From Pseudomonas purpurea (GTDB lineage Bacteria; Pseudomonadota; Gammaproteobacteria; Pseudomonadales; Pseudomonadaceae): DNA of 64,000 bases. Positions 36,979 to 47,889 of the stretch are shown piece after piece (within the stretch, counting starts at the first letter, position 1; each line of letters starts with the position of its first letter). A program made the position numbers and the translations under genes. The DNA lies in NCBI RefSeq assembly GCF_039908635.1, contig NZ_CP150918.1:2475001-2539000 (forward strand). The letters run 5' to 3'. Under the pieces are notes generated by a model. The model was given only the letters and a program-made list of their open reading frames with translations, was not told the origin of the DNA and made no database searches.

Positions 36979-37603
36979 CCATGACCTCCTCGGATGGTTG
37001 GTTTTCCCAGATCAGGCGCGGGTCGTAACTCATGGCCGACAGCATGGTGAACACCACCACCAGACCGAAGAACAGAATCCCCGGACGCGGCTCGATATCA
37101 CCCAGCGCCTGGAATTTCACCAGCGCCGCCACCAGGGCCACGACCAGCACGTCGAGCATCGACCAGTAGCCAATGAGTTCGACGAACCGGTAGAGCTTCG
37201 AACGCTCGCGGCGCGCCCAGAGGCTGCGGCGCTGGGCAGTCACCAGCAACAGCGTGAGGGCGACAAACTTGACGCCCGGCACCGCAATGCTGGCAATGAA
37301 GATGATCAGGGCGATGTCCCAGGCGCCGTGCTCCCAGAACTCCAGCACACCGCTGATGATGGTGCTGTCGGAACCGCTGCCGAGCATGCTGGTGTTCATC
37401 ACCGGCAGCAGATTGGCCGGTATGTAGAACACCAGCGCCGCCAACATGTACGCCCAGGTGCGGGTCATGGAATTGATTTTGCGCGGATGCAGCGGCGCGT
37501 CGCAGCGGTCGCACGTGTCGGCGTGGTCGGAAATGTCGCAGGCTTTCCCGCAACTGTGGCACAGGCAAAGCTTGAGGTCGCTGGCCACTGGCGGGGTGTT
37601 CAT
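36959..37603 (-). CDS. PqiA-domain inner-membrane protein, second copy
   Basis: 214 aa. Zinc-ribbon-like cysteines (CLCHSCGKAC, CDRCDAPL) followed by four membrane spans, one with the PqiA pattern FYIPANLLPVMN. ATG 37603 overlaps the original stop of the upstream pqiA-like gene (ATGA), the mark of translational coupling. Because of a single-base insertion in that upstream gene, one frame now runs through both and gives a 412-aa fusion (36959-38197). Confidence 0.88.
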   Translation of the reverse strand: MNTPPVASDLKLCLCHSCGKACDISDHADTCDRCDAPLHPRKINSMTRTWAYMLAALVFYIPANLLPVMNTSMLGSGSDSTIISGVLEFWEHGAWDIALIIFIASIAVPGVKFVALTLLLVTAQRRSLWARRERSKLYRFVELIGYWSMLDVLVVALVAALVKFQALGDIEPRPGILFFGLVVVFTMLSAMSYDPRLIWENQPSEEVMDEVARH

Positions 37604-38197
37604 AGGGTGTCCCACAGGTCGCGCACATCGCGACCGGCAATGCGGATCAACAGCAGGCTCAGGGCCGCGAGGGCGAACAGGGCCGATGCCGGGCAGCACA
37701 TCCAGCAGGCCGGCGAGTTTGAACACCGCGACCATCGCCCCCAGCAAACACACCTCGAGCATGCTCCAGGGCCGGAGGGTTTCCAGCCAGCGCATGCACA
37801 CCTTGAACGCCGGCGAGCGCCGGTTGGCCAGGGCAAAGCTCAGCACCCAGACCAACAGCAGGAGCTGGAAGACCGGCGCAATGATGATGGAAATGGCCGC
37901 GACCAGCGCAATGAAGGTGATCGGCCCCTGGCTGAGGGCCAGCACCGAATCCCACAGGGTGGCGCTGTTCTTCAGGCCTTTGAGGCTGATGCTCATGACC
38001 GGGTAGAAATTGGCAAAGATCCACAGCACCGTGGCCGTCAGGGTCAGGGCCAGGCGTTGTTGGACCGTCAGGCCGTTGTAGCGTTGCAGGACCGCGCCGC
38101 AGCGCAGGCACAGGGACTTTTGGTGCTTGGCGAGCGTGGCTTTTTCATACACGCAATCGCAGTGCTCGCAGATGATCAACTGCTCGGTGTTCATCAT
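37600..38197 (-). pseudogene. PqiA-domain protein, first copy, +1 frameshift near its end
   Basis: About 198 aa after correction. It starts with a zinc ribbon (CEHCDCVYE, CLRCGAVL) and has four membrane spans, including FANFYPVMS. At 37680-37682 there is GGG on the plus strand (CGGCCCTG on the coding strand) where CGGCCTG would keep the frame: GIG then continues as LFALAALSLLLIRIAGRD and ends DTL-stop, overlapping the next ATG. As written, the frame instead runs into pqiA2. The length 598 is one more than a multiple of three. Either a real fusion resembling the 417-aa E. coli PqiA or a sequence error. Confidence 0.8.
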
Positions 38198-38303
38198 GAG
38201 TCGCGCTCGGCAGCAGGGCAGGGAACGGCAATGGACTCACTCAATATAGAAGTGCATCGCGATAGAGCAAATTCTGCGCGTGCGATAGCGGGCGTCGCAG
38301 CCA

Positions 38304-38327
38304 CCCGGTCGTGTACGGGCGACCGGG
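38304..38327 (-). terminator. Possible terminator stem after the CBS gene
   Basis: CCCGGTCG and CGACCGGG form a perfect 8-bp stem with an 8-base loop just downstream of the CBS gene on the minus strand. No T tract follows, so it may be only a stem-loop. Confidence 0.4.
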
Positions 38328-38348
38328 CGGCTCGTGGCGGCGGGCGGG

Positions 38349-38789
38349 TTATTCGCCGCGGATGTATTGCTCCAGCTGCTGAATCAGCTCGGCCTGCTCG
38401 GCAATGGCTTCCTTGACCAGGTCGCCGATGGACAACAGCCCCAGCAACTGGCCGTTCTCCACCACGGGCAAGTGGCGCAGGTGCTTGTCGGTCATGATGC
38501 CCATGCAGGTCTCGACGGTTTGGTGCGAGTCCACGGTGATCACGGGCGAGTTCATGATTTCCTTGACCGGTGTACCGACCGAAGACCGGCCCTTGAGTAC
38601 GAGTTTACGTGCGTAGTCACGTTCACTGATCACGCCCACGATCTCGCCATTTTCAACGACGGGCAGGGCACCGACGTTTTTCTCGGCCATTTTCATCAGT
38701 GCTTCGAGCACCATCTGATCAGGTTTGATGGTGTGAACCTGTTGGTTCTGGCTGGCCTTTAGTTTCAGCAATTGCGCAACGGTCTTCAT
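38349..38789 (-). CDS. Two-CBS-domain protein
   Basis: 146 aa consisting almost only of a Bateman pair. The first CBS (about 12-68) holds MVLEALMKMAEKNVGALPVVE and GEIVGVISERDYARK; the second (about 80-135) holds TCMGIMTDKHLRHLPVVE and LLGLLSIGDLVKEA. Such stand-alone proteins bind adenine nucleotides and act as energy sensors in other systems; the partner is unknown. A common Pseudomonas gene. Confidence 0.92.
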   Translation of the reverse strand: MKTVAQLLKLKASQNQQVHTIKPDQMVLEALMKMAEKNVGALPVVENGEIVGVISERDYARKLVLKGRSSVGTPVKEIMNSPVITVDSHQTVETCMGIMTDKHLRHLPVVENGQLLGLLSIGDLVKEAIAEQAELIQQLEQYIRGE

Positions 38790-39024
38790 GAGGCCTCTCC
38801 ACTCTTGTTATCGGGGCAGCCGCAAGCCGCCCGGTCGGTTATTACAGCATCGTAGACGTACGCGTGTCGGGCAAGGTCCAAAGCGGCACATATAGGGTAG
38901 AAAAGCGTCATTGGTGGAGGTTTTTCAGCGAAACCGGTCAATCCGCACCGTGCGCAGGATGCGGCGGGCTATCGACGCCGAGGGCGAGTAGAATTGCCGG
39001 CTGAAACGGGCATGTGAGGTTGCA

Positions 39025-41391
39025 GTGGTGGATTTACAGCAAGGATTCGTCTTGACCCGGCACTGGCGCGACACGCCCGCCGGGACTCAGGTCGAGTTCT
39101 GGCTGGCGACGGATGCCGGCCCGCGTTGCGTCCGGTTGCCGCACCAGCCATCGGTAGCGTTTATGACGGCGGCGCAGCGCGAGCAGGCCGAGCCGTTGTT
39201 GCGTGACGAGCGCGGGGTCGAGCTGCGTCCGCTGGCCCTGCTGGACTTTCATCATCGCCCGGTGCTGGGCCTCTATTGCCAGCAGCACCGCCAGTTGATG
39301 CACCTGGACAACGTCTTGCGCCGGGCCGGCGTGGATGTCTACGAAGCTGATATCCGACCGCCGGAACGCTATCTGATGGAGCGTTTCATCACCGCCCCGG
39401 TGTCGTTCAGCGGTACCCCGGACGGTGACGTGCTGTTAGTCGACGCGCAGATGAAACCGGCGCCAGACTATCGGCCGCAGCTCAAGCTGTGTTCGCTGGA
39501 CATCGAAACCACCGCGCAGGGCGAGCTGTACTCCATCGCGCTCGAGGGCTGTGGCCAACGGCAGGTGTACATGCTCGGGCCGCCGAACGGCGACGACAGC
39601 GCCGTGGATTTCGCGCTTGAATACTGTGATTCCCGAACCCTGTTGCTGAAAAAACTCAACGAATGGCTGGCCCTCCACGACCCCGACGCAATCATTGGCT
39701 GGAACCTGGTGCAGTTCGACCTGCGCGTGCTGCATGAACACGCCCGTCGCCTGGCAGTGCCGCTGCGTTTGGGGCGCGGTGGCGAGGAAATGCAGTGGCG
39801 CGAGCACGGTTCGGGCAATAACCACTATTTCGCGGCGGCTGCCGGCCGATTGATCATCGACGGCATCGAGGCGTTGCGCTCGGCGACCTGGAGTTTCCCC
39901 TCATTCAGCCTGGAGAACGTCGCCCAAACGTTGCTGGGTGAAGGCAAGTCGATTGATAACCCGTACCAGCGCATGGACGAAATCAACCGCATGTTTGCCG
40001 AGGACAAACCGGCTCTGGCGCGCTACAACCTCAAGGACTGCGAACTGGTGACGCGGATCTTCGCCAAGACCCAGCTGCTGACCTTCTTGCTGGAACGCGC
40101 CAGCGTCACCGGCCTGCCGGCCGACCGCAGCGGCGGCTCGGTCGCGGCGTTTACCCACCTCTATCTGCCGCTCATGCACCGCCAGGGTTTTGTGGCGCCG
40201 AACCTGGGCGAACGGCCGCCAGAAGCCAGCCCCGGCGGTTTCGTCATGGACTCGCAACCAGGGCTCTACGAATCGGTGCTGGTGCTTGATTACAAGAGCC
40301 TGTACCCGTCGATTATCCGCACCTTTCTGATTGACCCGGTGGGGCTGATCGAAGGCCTGCGCCACCCCGATGACCAGGCGTCGGTGCCGGGTTTTCGTGG
40401 GGCACGCTTTTCCCGCTTGCGCCACTGCCTGCCGGCCATCGTGGCGCGGGTGGCCGAAGGGCGCGAAACCGCCAAGCGCGAGCACAATGCGCCGTTGTCC
40501 CAGGCCCTGAAAATCATCATGAACGCCTTCTACGGCGTACTCGGTTCCAGCGGCTGCCGCTTTTTCGATACGCGGCTGGCGTCGTCGATCACCCTGCGCG
40601 GGCATGAAATCATGCTCAAGACACGCAAACTGATCGAAGCCCAGGGCCACACGGTGATCTATGGCGACACTGACTCCACCTTTGTCTGGCTGCGGCGCGC
40701 CCACGGCCAGCAGGAAGCGGCGCAGATCGGCCAGGCGCTGGTCGCCCATGTCAACCAATGGTGGCGCAGCCATTTGCGGGACGAGTTCGGGCTGGACAGC
40801 GCCCTGGAATTGCAGTTCGAAACACACTTCAAACGCTTCCTGATGCCGACCATTCGCGGCGCCGAGGAGGGCAGCAAAAAACGCTACGCCGGTCTGGTCA
40901 CCCGGCCCGACGGCACTGACGAGATGGTCTACAAGGGCCTGGAAACCGTGCGCACCGATTGGTCGCCGCTGGCCCGGCAGTTCCAGCAGGAACTCTACTT
41001 GCGCATTTTTCACCGCCAGCCCTATCAGGACTATGTCCGCGACTACGTGCGCCGGACCCTGGCCGGCGAGTTCGATGAGCGATTGATTTATCGCAAGCGG
41101 CTGCGCCGGCCTCTCGATGGGTACCAGCGCAACGTGCCGCCCCACGTGCGGGCAGCAAGGACCGCCGACGACTACAACGACCGGCAGGGACGGCCCCGGC
41201 AGTACCAGAACGGTGGCTGGATCAGCTATGTCATGAGCGTTGCCGGGCCCGAACCACTGGAAATCCGCCAGGCACCCATCGACTACGACCATTACATCAC
41301 CCGGCAACTGCAACCGGTGGCCGACGCCATTCTGCCGTTCGTCAACGACGACTTCGCCACGTTGATCGGCGGGCAGTTGGGGTTGTTCTAG
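39025..41391 (+). CDS. polB: DNA polymerase II (family B)
   Basis: 788 aa. The 3'-5' exonuclease site DIETTA is at about residue 159, the polymerase motif [10 protein letters not shown] near 424, motif B ([20 protein letters not shown]) near 495, and motif C YGDTDS at 546. All catalytic acidic residues are present. It functions in replication restart and lesion bypass. Start is GTG at 39025 or the next GTG 39028. No clear LexA box (CTG-N10-CAG) was seen in the 235 bp upstream, although the E. coli gene is SOS-regulated. Its stop overlaps the stop of the convergent cyclase gene by four bases. Confidence 0.96.
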   Translation: MVDLQQGFVLTRHWRDTPAGTQVEFWLATDAGPRCVRLPHQPSVAFMTAAQREQAEPLLRDERGVELRPLALLDFHHRPVLGLYCQQHRQLMHLDNVLRRAGVDVYEADIRPPERYLMERFITAPVSFSGTPDGDVLLVDAQMKPAPDYRPQLKLCSLDIETTAQGELYSIALEGCGQRQVYMLGPPNGDDSAVDFALEYCDSRTLLLKKLNEWLALHDPDAIIGWNLVQFDLRVLHEHARRLAVPLRLGRGGEEMQWREHGSGNNHYFAAAAGRLIIDGIEALRSATWSFPSFSLENVAQTLLGEGKSIDNPYQRMDEINRMFAEDKPALARYNLKDCELVTRIFAKTQLLTFLLERASVTGLPADRSGGSVAAFTHLYLPLMHRQGFVAPNLGERPPEASPGGFVMDSQPGLYESVLVLDYKSLYPSIIRTFLIDPVGLIEGLRHPDDQASVPGFRGARFSRLRHCLPAIVARVAEGRETAKREHNAPLSQALKIIMNAFYGVLGSSGCRFFDTRLASSITLRGHEIMLKTRKLIEAQGHTVIYGDTDSTFVWLRRAHGQQEAAQIGQALVAHVNQWWRSHLRDEFGLDSALELQFETHFKRFLMPTIRGAEEGSKKRYAGLVTRPDGTDEMVYKGLETVRTDWSPLARQFQQELYLRIFHRQPYQDYVRDYVRRTLAGEFDERLIYRKRLRRPLDGYQRNVPPHVRAARTADDYNDRQGRPRQYQNGGWISYVMSVAGPEPLEIRQAPIDYDHYITRQLQPVADAILPFVNDDFATLIGGQLGLF

Positions 41392-42713
41392 GGCATTGAA
41401 GGCGTGATCGCCGGGCACACGCGATTGCGCCCGTTCTGCTTGGCGCGGTACAGCGCACGGTCGGCGGCTTCGATCAGCGGGCTCGCGACCATTACATCAG
41501 GGTTGAACGAATCCAGAGTCGCGACGCCAATGCTGACGGTGACGTGCCCGGTCTCGCAGCGTGCGTGGACCAACCCCGCTTCCACGACATGGTGGCGCAG
41601 CCGTTCGGCAATGTGCCGTGCAGCGTCGGCGCTGGTGTTGGGCAAGACCACCGAAAATTCTTCACCGCCATACCGGCACACGGTGTCGCCGGGACGCATC
41701 AGGCTGGCCCGAAAGACCTGGGCGAGGCGGCGCAGGCAGTCGTCGCCGGCCTGGTGCCCGTAGTGGTCGTTGTAGGCCTTGAACTGGTCGACATCAAGCA
41801 TCAGCAGCGAGAGTGGACGCTGCTCGCGGGTTGCCAGTGCGATCTGGGTGAGCAGCATTTCATCGAACCGACGGCGGTTGGGCAGGCCGGTGAGGTAGTC
41901 GTTTTCCGCCAGTTCACTGAGCCGGGCATTGACGGCGGCCAACTGCTCGTAACTGCGCGCGAGGGCCTCGCGCATGCGCTGTTGTTCGCTGACATCGGTC
42001 AGCGCGATAGTCATGCCAATGACGTGAGCATTGGGATCGCGCACGCTTTTGACGGTCAGCAGGTAGCTGTGGTCGTTGCGCTCCAGATAGCTTTGCGCAA
42101 CCGTGCGACCCAATTCCATCTGCGTGAACGCCTGGGGAATGTCCGCCGTGGCGATGGGCAGAAAGTCCTGGGCGTTGCGGCCCGGCAGCAAGTTGGCGTC
42201 GACCCCGAGCAACTCGGCCAGGGCATGGTTGGCATTGACGAACAACCCCGCCCGGTCGATCAACCCCAGTGCAATCGGCGCGGCGGCGTACAGCGCTTCA
42301 AGCTGAACGACGCGCGTGCTCAAGGGGCCAATGGACGGCGAGATGTCCCGGTCGATGCCGCGATAACCTTTGAACACGCCGTTTTCGAACACGGGCACGC
42401 CGCTGGTTTCCAGCAACACCAGCGTGCCGTCGGCGCGCACGTTGCGATTGATCAGGCCACTGAAGGGTTTTTGCTGCGCAACAATCGCTGCAAACGTCTC
42501 GGCCAGACGCACGGCTTCGTCCGCAGGCATCAGGTCGAAGGGCGTGCGGCCCAGCACTTGTTCGGGGGTATACCCAAGTAACTGCCGAATGTGTTCAGAA
42601 CAAAAGGTATAGCGACCCTGGGTGTCCACCTCCCACAACCAATCGGAGTTGTGCGCAATCATCTCGCGCAATTGCTGGATTTCGAGCTGGTGCACATTGG
42701 TCTGATCGGTCAT
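41388..42713 (-). CDS. PAS-PAS-GGDEF diguanylate cyclase
   Basis: 441 aa, soluble. Two PAS domains (about 10-120, starting [18 protein letters not shown]; about 135-250) precede a GGDEF domain with the active site RYGGEEF. Five residues before GGEEF is RPGD, matching the RxxD inhibitory c-di-GMP site, so product inhibition is expected. There is no EAL domain. It makes cyclic di-GMP in response to an unknown cytoplasmic signal. ATG 42713 is chosen; the frame continues to 42914 through sequence without domain character. Confidence 0.93.
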   Translation of the reverse strand: MTDQTNVHQLEIQQLREMIAHNSDWLWEVDTQGRYTFCSEHIRQLLGYTPEQVLGRTPFDLMPADEAVRLAETFAAIVAQQKPFSGLINRNVRADGTLVLLETSGVPVFENGVFKGYRGIDRDISPSIGPLSTRVVQLEALYAAAPIALGLIDRAGLFVNANHALAELLGVDANLLPGRNAQDFLPIATADIPQAFTQMELGRTVAQSYLERNDHSYLLTVKSVRDPNAHVIGMTIALTDVSEQQRMREALARSYEQLAAVNARLSELAENDYLTGLPNRRRFDEMLLTQIALATREQRPLSLLMLDVDQFKAYNDHYGHQAGDDCLRRLAQVFRASLMRPGDTVCRYGGEEFSVVLPNTSADAARHIAERLRHHVVEAGLVHARCETGHVTVSIGVATLDSFNPDVMVASPLIEAADRALYRAKQNGRNRVCPAITPSMP

Positions 42714-42855
42714 GGATGTCTTCGAGCGAAGGATTGCAGCCGGACGGCCGCACCGGGCTGAGCTTAATCGAGGGTTCTGGAAGCAGCAATGTGCGCCGCG
42801 CAGAGGACGGTGTATTCCTGACAAGGCCGGGGTATTTGCCTCGGATCGGATGTTT

Positions 42856-42883
42856 TTGCAGGCGGATTTTGGCGCACTATTAT
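42856..42883 (+). promoter_or_regulatory. Sigma-70 promoter candidate for the molbindin gene
   Basis: TTGCAG (42856-42861), a 16-bp spacer and TATTAT (42878-42883), in an AT-rich patch about 115 bp before the molbindin start. Confidence 0.5.
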
Positions 42884-42997
42884 ATTTAAATGGAATAACT
42901 AGAGACTTATTCATTCCTTTGTTAATGGTTTCTTCGGGTGCATGTTAGAGGCCTGCCCAGCGATCACGATGGGTTCACCCAGACAGGAAGCCTCGCC

Positions 42998-43213
42998 ATG
43001 ACCATCAAAGCAATCAACGTTCGCAACCAGTTCAGAGGCGTCGTCAAGGAAATCGTCGAAGGTTCGGTGGTGTCTGAAGTCGATGTGCAAACCGCGTCGG
43101 GCATCGTCACCTCGGTCATTACCACGCGCTCCATTCGGGACCTGGAACTGGTGGTCGGCAGCGAAGTCATTGCCTTCGTCAAATCCACCGAGGTGTCGAT
43201 TGCCAAGCTCTGA
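42998..43213 (+). CDS. Molbindin-type (TOBE/Mop domain) molybdate-binding protein
   Basis: 71 aa consisting of one Mop/TOBE domain: INVRNQFRGVVKEIVEGSVVSEVDVQ, then ITTRSIRDLELVVGSEVIAFVKSTEVSI. These small proteins form hexamers that store molybdate or tungstate in the cytoplasm. ATG 42998 follows AGGAAG. No mod transporter genes are adjacent. Confidence 0.9.
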   Translation: MTIKAINVRNQFRGVVKEIVEGSVVSEVDVQTASGIVTSVITTRSIRDLELVVGSEVIAFVKSTEVSIAKL

Positions 43214-43224
43214 GCCACGCACGT

Positions 43225-43818
43225 TCAAGGCTCTGGGATCCAGGGCCCGGTCAGCTCCAGCAACCCCCGGCCGCCACGGCGCAGGCAGGCCAGCACCGAT
43301 AACCAGGGCAGGTCGGTGAGGATGACCTGCGTCGCGGCTACCAGCCGAACATCACCCGCCGTGCCGCCTGCCGGGCCACCATCGGCCACGTACACCGTGA
43401 GCCAGTGACCCTGTGTTTCGAGCACCAGGCACACTTGCAAGCCCTCATCCACGGTCAGCAAACCGACTTTCGCACCCTCGACGTTTTCCATGCCGGCAAA
43501 ACGCGCGGTGGCGTCTTTGAGCAACTGATAGCCCGGCAAGTTGCCCAACACGTGCTCCTCCAGTGCGCTGAAGAGCTTTGCTGCCGGTGCGGTTTTCGCC
43601 AGCAACCCGGCAAAAAAACACACCAGGATCAGCACCAGTAATGTCACCAGAGTCAGCACGGCGACGCCGGCAATGTCGTAGCCGGCAAACATCGGCAGTA
43701 GTTTGTGCACGGGGCCGCGCAGCAGGTTCAGGGCTTTTTCCAGCACAACGGCAATCAGCAGCAGCGGCAGGATAAACAGCAAGCCTCCCGCCACCGTGGT
43801 TTTGATGAATCTGAACAT
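43225..43818 (-). CDS. DUF502 membrane protein
   Basis: 197 aa. Two N-terminal membrane spans (GGLLFILPLLLIAVVLEKA and AVLTLVTLLVLILVCFFAG) with TVAGGLLFILPL at the start, then a soluble C-terminal domain. This matches the DUF502 layout (PF04367). Start: ATG 43818 after GAGG; GTG 43824 is two codons upstream. Function unknown. Convergent with the molbindin gene. Confidence 0.82.
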   Translation of the reverse strand: MFRFIKTTVAGGLLFILPLLLIAVVLEKALNLLRGPVHKLLPMFAGYDIAGVAVLTLVTLLVLILVCFFAGLLAKTAPAAKLFSALEEHVLGNLPGYQLLKDATARFAGMENVEGAKVGLLTVDEGLQVCLVLETQGHWLTVYVADGGPAGGTAGDVRLVAATQVILTDLPWLSVLACLRRGGRGLLELTGPWIPEP

Positions 43819-43928
43819 GGGCACTGCCTCGCGTCGTACCCTCCGGGCACTGGTGCTCCAAGGCTAGCTGATGAAGGCGAGCAGGGCCGAGCCGATGATG
43901 TTGGCGGTTCAGCTGTTGAATGCCGGGC

Positions 43929-44282
43929 TCAGGCGAGCGGCGCAGTCGGGCAGTGAGGGATCAGTTCACGCACTTCTTGGGCGGAGTCGCGTTGCCCCAG
44001 TGACTCCAGCATCGACGCCAGGATCTCCAGGTAAAACCTCTCCATGGCCAGGAACTGATAGCCGTTCGGCGGCCCCCAGAAGCCATAGACTTCGACCTGG
44101 CCGTCGGGAATGCAGAGCTTTTCCACTTCCCGTTGGTACTCGTCCAGGTCCTCGGGATAGATCACGCCAAAGCCACCGTCGCTGTCTCCCCAGCCAGAGC
44201 GCTCCCTGGCGAACCCGGCCAGTTGATCAATGCCTTGAAATACACCAATGACTTCACGAATTCTGTTCTCGTCTTTTTCCAT
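43929..44282 (-). CDS. Hypothetical protein, 117 aa
   Basis: Soluble, acidic protein beginning MEKDENRIREVIGVFQGID and containing GFGVIYPEDLDEYQRE and VEVYGFWGPPNGYQF. Composition and size recall small immunity-type proteins (Asp/Glu-rich, aromatic), but I do not recognise a family. It lies just downstream of the TonB receptor gene on the same strand, separated by 108 bp, and may be independent. Confidence 0.7.
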   Translation of the reverse strand: MEKDENRIREVIGVFQGIDQLAGFARERSGWGDSDGGFGVIYPEDLDEYQREVEKLCIPDGQVEVYGFWGPPNGYQFLAMERFYLEILASMLESLGQRDSAQEVRELIPHCPTAPLA

Positions 44283-44390
44283 GACAGGCTCCCAGGCCAG
44301 ATAATCTGGCGCGGATGATACCTGTTCCCGTCAGGTGACCGGGTGCGTCAGGCCCATCGAGAGACAGGCGCTGACGTAGCCGGCCGAGGG

Positions 44391-46812
44391 TCAGAAGTTG
44401 TATTTGAAACTGGTCATGATGTTGCGCGGCGCCCCGTAGTTACCGTAGGAGCCGGCATAGCTGTAGTACTCGCGGTCGAACAGGTTGTTGAGGTTGACCG
44501 AAGCGCTGAGCTGTTTGCTGATGTCGTAGCGCGCCATCAGGTTGGTGATCGCGTAGCTGCCCTGGGTGAAGGTGTGCAGGTCGTTGCCCACTTTGCTTTG
44601 CCAGTTCACGCCACCGCCCAGGGTCAGTTTGTCGAACGCGCCCGGCAGGCGGTAAGTGCTGAAGGTCTTGAGACTGTGGCGCGGCAGGGTGGTGTTGATG
44701 CGTTTGTCATCGGCGTCAGTGGTCACGGTGTAGGCATACCCGGCGCTGGCCTGCCAGCCTTCGGCCAGTTCGCCATTGAGTTCGAACTCCATGCCTTGGG
44801 ACGTGGTGTCTTGCTCGGACTTGTAGATGTTGCTGCCCGGGAATTCGGCCTGCCACACGGCGAGGTTGTCCTGCTGGAGTTTGAACAGCGCCATGCTGGA
44901 GTTCAGGAGACCGTCGAAGTGTGTGCCTTTCACACCCAGCTCATACCCTTTGCCTTGCATTGGCTCCAGTGACCGGTTGTTTTTATCGCGTACCCAGGAG
45001 GCTTGCGGGTTGAAGATGCTGGTGTAGCTGGCGTACACCGACCAAACGTCGGTCAGGTCGTAAACCACCCCGGTGTAAGGGATGAACACCCCGGTTTCGC
45101 GGCTATGGGTTTCACTGCGCGAACCGTTCGGCCCCTCTTCGGTATCGCGTTTCCAGTCGACCAGACGTCCCCCCAGGATCAGGTTCAGATCGTCGGTCAG
45201 GTGGAACCGGCCGGTGAGGTAGGCGGCGTACTGGGTTTCCTCGGTGGACGACTTGTCGACGACCGGGAAGTCCGGTTTGGAGTTGTTGCCGTGGTAGTTG
45301 AACAGGTTGTCGATGGCTCCGGCACTGGAGCCCGAATAGTCATAACGCCAGCCGCCGTACCTCGGCACGTTCTCGTTGTAGTTGGACAGGGTCAGCCCGC
45401 CGATCAACTCGTGTTCACGGCCAAACAGGTTCAGTGGCCCGGTCAGGTACAGGTCCAGGTTGTCCTGGCGCGGAATACCGGAGAACCGCACCGGCAACAG
45501 GCTGGTGCCACTGCCGTCGGGTTGCAGGGTGCCGTTGAGGTAGGTGAACAGCTCATCGAATTTGTTTTCGGTGTGGGTGTACTCGATCTTGCCACTCCAG
45601 CCGTTGCCCAGTTGTTGCTCGATGGAGGTGAAGTAACTGGTCTGCTCATGGTCGTTATAGGACCAGTCAGGCGAGCCATTGGTCGAGCGGCTCAGGTCGG
45701 TCCGGGCACCGTTGGGCAAGCGTGTTGGCAGGCCGGAACGCAGGGGCGCGTCGACGTCGGTGCGCAGGTAACTGAAGCCCATCGTCAGCAAGGTGTCTTC
45801 GGTCAGGTCGAATTCGGTGATGCCGTACAGCAACTGCGATTGTTCTTTAAAACGGTCGATCCAGGCACCGCCAGTTTTGTAGTCGGCCACCAGTCGGCCA
45901 CGGACGTTACCGCTTTCGGTCAATGGGCCGGAGACGTCGAACCCGGTGCCATAACGGTCCCAGTTGCCTGCTTCGCCAGTGACGCTGGCCTGCGCTTCAT
46001 CGGTCGGGCGTTTGCGGATCAGGTTGATGGTGGCCGCCGGGTTGCCCAGCCCGCTGATCAGGCCCGTGGCACCGCGCACGACTTCTACACGGTCGTACTG
46101 GGCCATGCTTTGGGAGTAGTTATCCATGCGGGTGACGGTTGGCACGCCGTCGATTTCGACGTTCTGGATCTGAAAACCACGAGACCAGAAACTATCGGAC
46201 TCGGTGCCCATGCCATCGCGGAGCACAATGACTCCGGGGGTGGCGTCCAGGGTGTCGACCAGGTTCGTCAGGCGTTGGTCGTCGAGGCGCTGGCGGGTCA
46301 TCACGGTGAGCGACTGCGGCGTTTCGCGCGGGGTCAGGTTCAGGCGCGTCGAGCTGCTGGAGGACTGCGTGGTGTAGGAACCGGTGGCTTCGGTGGTCGA
46401 ACCGGGGGCCTTGCCGGAAATGGTCAAGGCGTCCAGTTGCATGGCGTTTGTGCTCGGGCGTTCGGCGATACGGTAGGCACCGTTGGCACCTGGCACCGCT
46501 TGCAGGGCCGGTGCCGCCGAGTAACACTTCCAGGCCACTGGCCACGTCAAAGTGTCCGTTCAGACCTTGGGTCTTGCGGCCCTCGGTCAATTCGGCAGGG
46601 TAGCTGACCAGCAAATGGGCGGTCTCACCGAATCGCGCCAGCGCTTCGCTCAATGGCCCGGCCGGGATGGCGAAGTCGAGCTGGTTTTGCGCAGCCTGTA
46701 CCTGTGTTGACGCCAGCCACAGCGGGCTGGTGGCGGTCATGCAAACAATGCCGTGCAGCACCGCGGCGGCCAGTTGCTGTTTGAGCGGGCGTGTTTGATT
46801 CGGGTGGTGCAT
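44391..46812 (-). pseudogene. TonB-dependent siderophore receptor with STN signalling domain, +1 frameshift
   Basis: Corrected length 806 aa. A signal peptide (to STQVQA) is followed by an STN domain (LDFAIPAGPLSEALARFGE, about 45-105), then the plug (TPRETPQSLTVMTRQRLDDQ, VEIDGVPTVTRMD) and the 22-strand barrel ending in MTSFKYNF. The N-terminal frame (to about 46505) and the barrel frame (from 46550 in the track sense) differ by one base: GGG at 46505-46507 on the plus strand makes CGGCCCTG where CGGCCTG would read GTGLQAVPGA. Total length is one more than a multiple of three. It takes up a ferric siderophore and signals to the fecR/fecI pair upstream. Either inactivated or a sequence error. 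Confidence 0.88.
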
Positions 46813-46892
46813 GGGTTGTTCCCCAATGAAGTGGTCGTTGGGGATACAAGTCTCGCGAGAAACGAAAACGGCTCACCCACCTGCAAACAAAA

Positions 46893-47882
46893 TCAGCTGT
46901 AAGCGTTTTTTGGTTTCAGCGTGACCCAGTAACGGGTCATTCGGTGGATGTCCAGGGCAAAGGTTTCGCCCAGGGCTGTCAGCACTTTATCGGTGTCGTC
47001 CAGCGGAAAAGTCCCGGAGATTCGCAGCTCTGCAATCAATGGGTCGCACCCCAGATGACCCGGGCGATAGCGTGCAAGGTCCGCAAGGAAATCAGCCAGG
47101 CGTTGGCCACGCGCAACGATCATGCCTTGGGTCCAGGCCAGTTCGCCGGCATCCTGAGGGCGCCGGGCCAATTGGCCTTGCCTGTCGAAGCTGATGATTT
47201 CGCCGTGGGGCAGCGGGGCGAGGGCGGTCGATGGCGCCAACGGAAACACGCCGAGGCCGCCCTGTACCGCGCTGGCCTGGGTAAACCCGTTGCGCTGGCG
47301 TACGGCAAATCGTGTGCCCAACGCCTGAATCCGGCCCTCGGCGGTTTGCACCCACAATGGGTGCCCGTCGACAGAGGCGACATCGACGATGATTTCCCCG
47401 CGGCGCAAGCGGATCAGCCGTGCCTGAGGATCGAAATGCACGTCAATGGCGCTGTCGGTATTGAGCTGCACCGTCACGTGTTCGGCGAGTTGCAGCGTGC
47501 GGCGTTCACCCACGGCGCTGCTGAAATCACTGGACCAGTCTTGCACCAGCGCGGTGTCCCTGGCGCCCCAGGCAACCCCTCCGGCGGCGAGCAGCACCGC
47601 CAGATTTTTCAGGGTGCTGCGGCGCGACAACATCGGTGACAACGTGGCGCTGGCCAACGCTTTCTGGTCGGGCGAACGCAGCGCGCTCATGCGCAGCGAA
47701 AAGGCGTGGGCGCGCTGCCAGGCCTGTTCGTGCAGCGGATCGGCCTGACGCCAGAGCAACCAGCGTGCGCGGGTTTGCTCCGACACCTGCGGTTCTTGCA
47801 ATTCCAGCAACCACTGCATGGCCTCTTCGGCGATGTTCAGCGGGATAGCGCCAGCGCCGGGCGCACGTTGAGGCGCGCTCAT
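46893..47882 (-). CDS. FecR-family anti-sigma factor
   Basis: 329 aa. N-terminal cytoplasmic part with the FecR pattern EEAMQWLLELQEP and RARWLLWRQADPLHEQAWQR, one membrane span (about 98-113, LKNLAVLLAAGGVAWG), then a periplasmic FecR domain (VGERRTLQLAEHVTVQLNT) and the C-terminal domain that contacts the STN domain of the receptor. Sits between fecI-like and receptor genes in the standard order, 7 bp after the sigma factor. Confidence 0.92.
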   Translation of the reverse strand: MSAPQRAPGAGAIPLNIAEEAMQWLLELQEPQVSEQTRARWLLWRQADPLHEQAWQRAHAFSLRMSALRSPDQKALASATLSPMLSRRSTLKNLAVLLAAGGVAWGARDTALVQDWSSDFSSAVGERRTLQLAEHVTVQLNTDSAIDVHFDPQARLIRLRRGEIIVDVASVDGHPLWVQTAEGRIQALGTRFAVRQRNGFTQASAVQGGLGVFPLAPSTALAPLPHGEIISFDRQGQLARRPQDAGELAWTQGMIVARGQRLADFLADLARYRPGHLGCDPLIAELRISGTFPLDDTDKVLTALGETFALDIHRMTRYWVTLKPKNAYS

Positions 47883-47889
47883 CGCCGGG

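Noticed and set aside
38790..39024. LexA box before polB
   Set aside because: No CTG-N10-CAG site with suitable AT-rich centre was found, although SOS control is known for E. coli polB.
45003..46607. 534-aa plus-strand frame opposite the TonB receptor
   Set aside because: Antisense shadow; the sense strand encodes a clear receptor.
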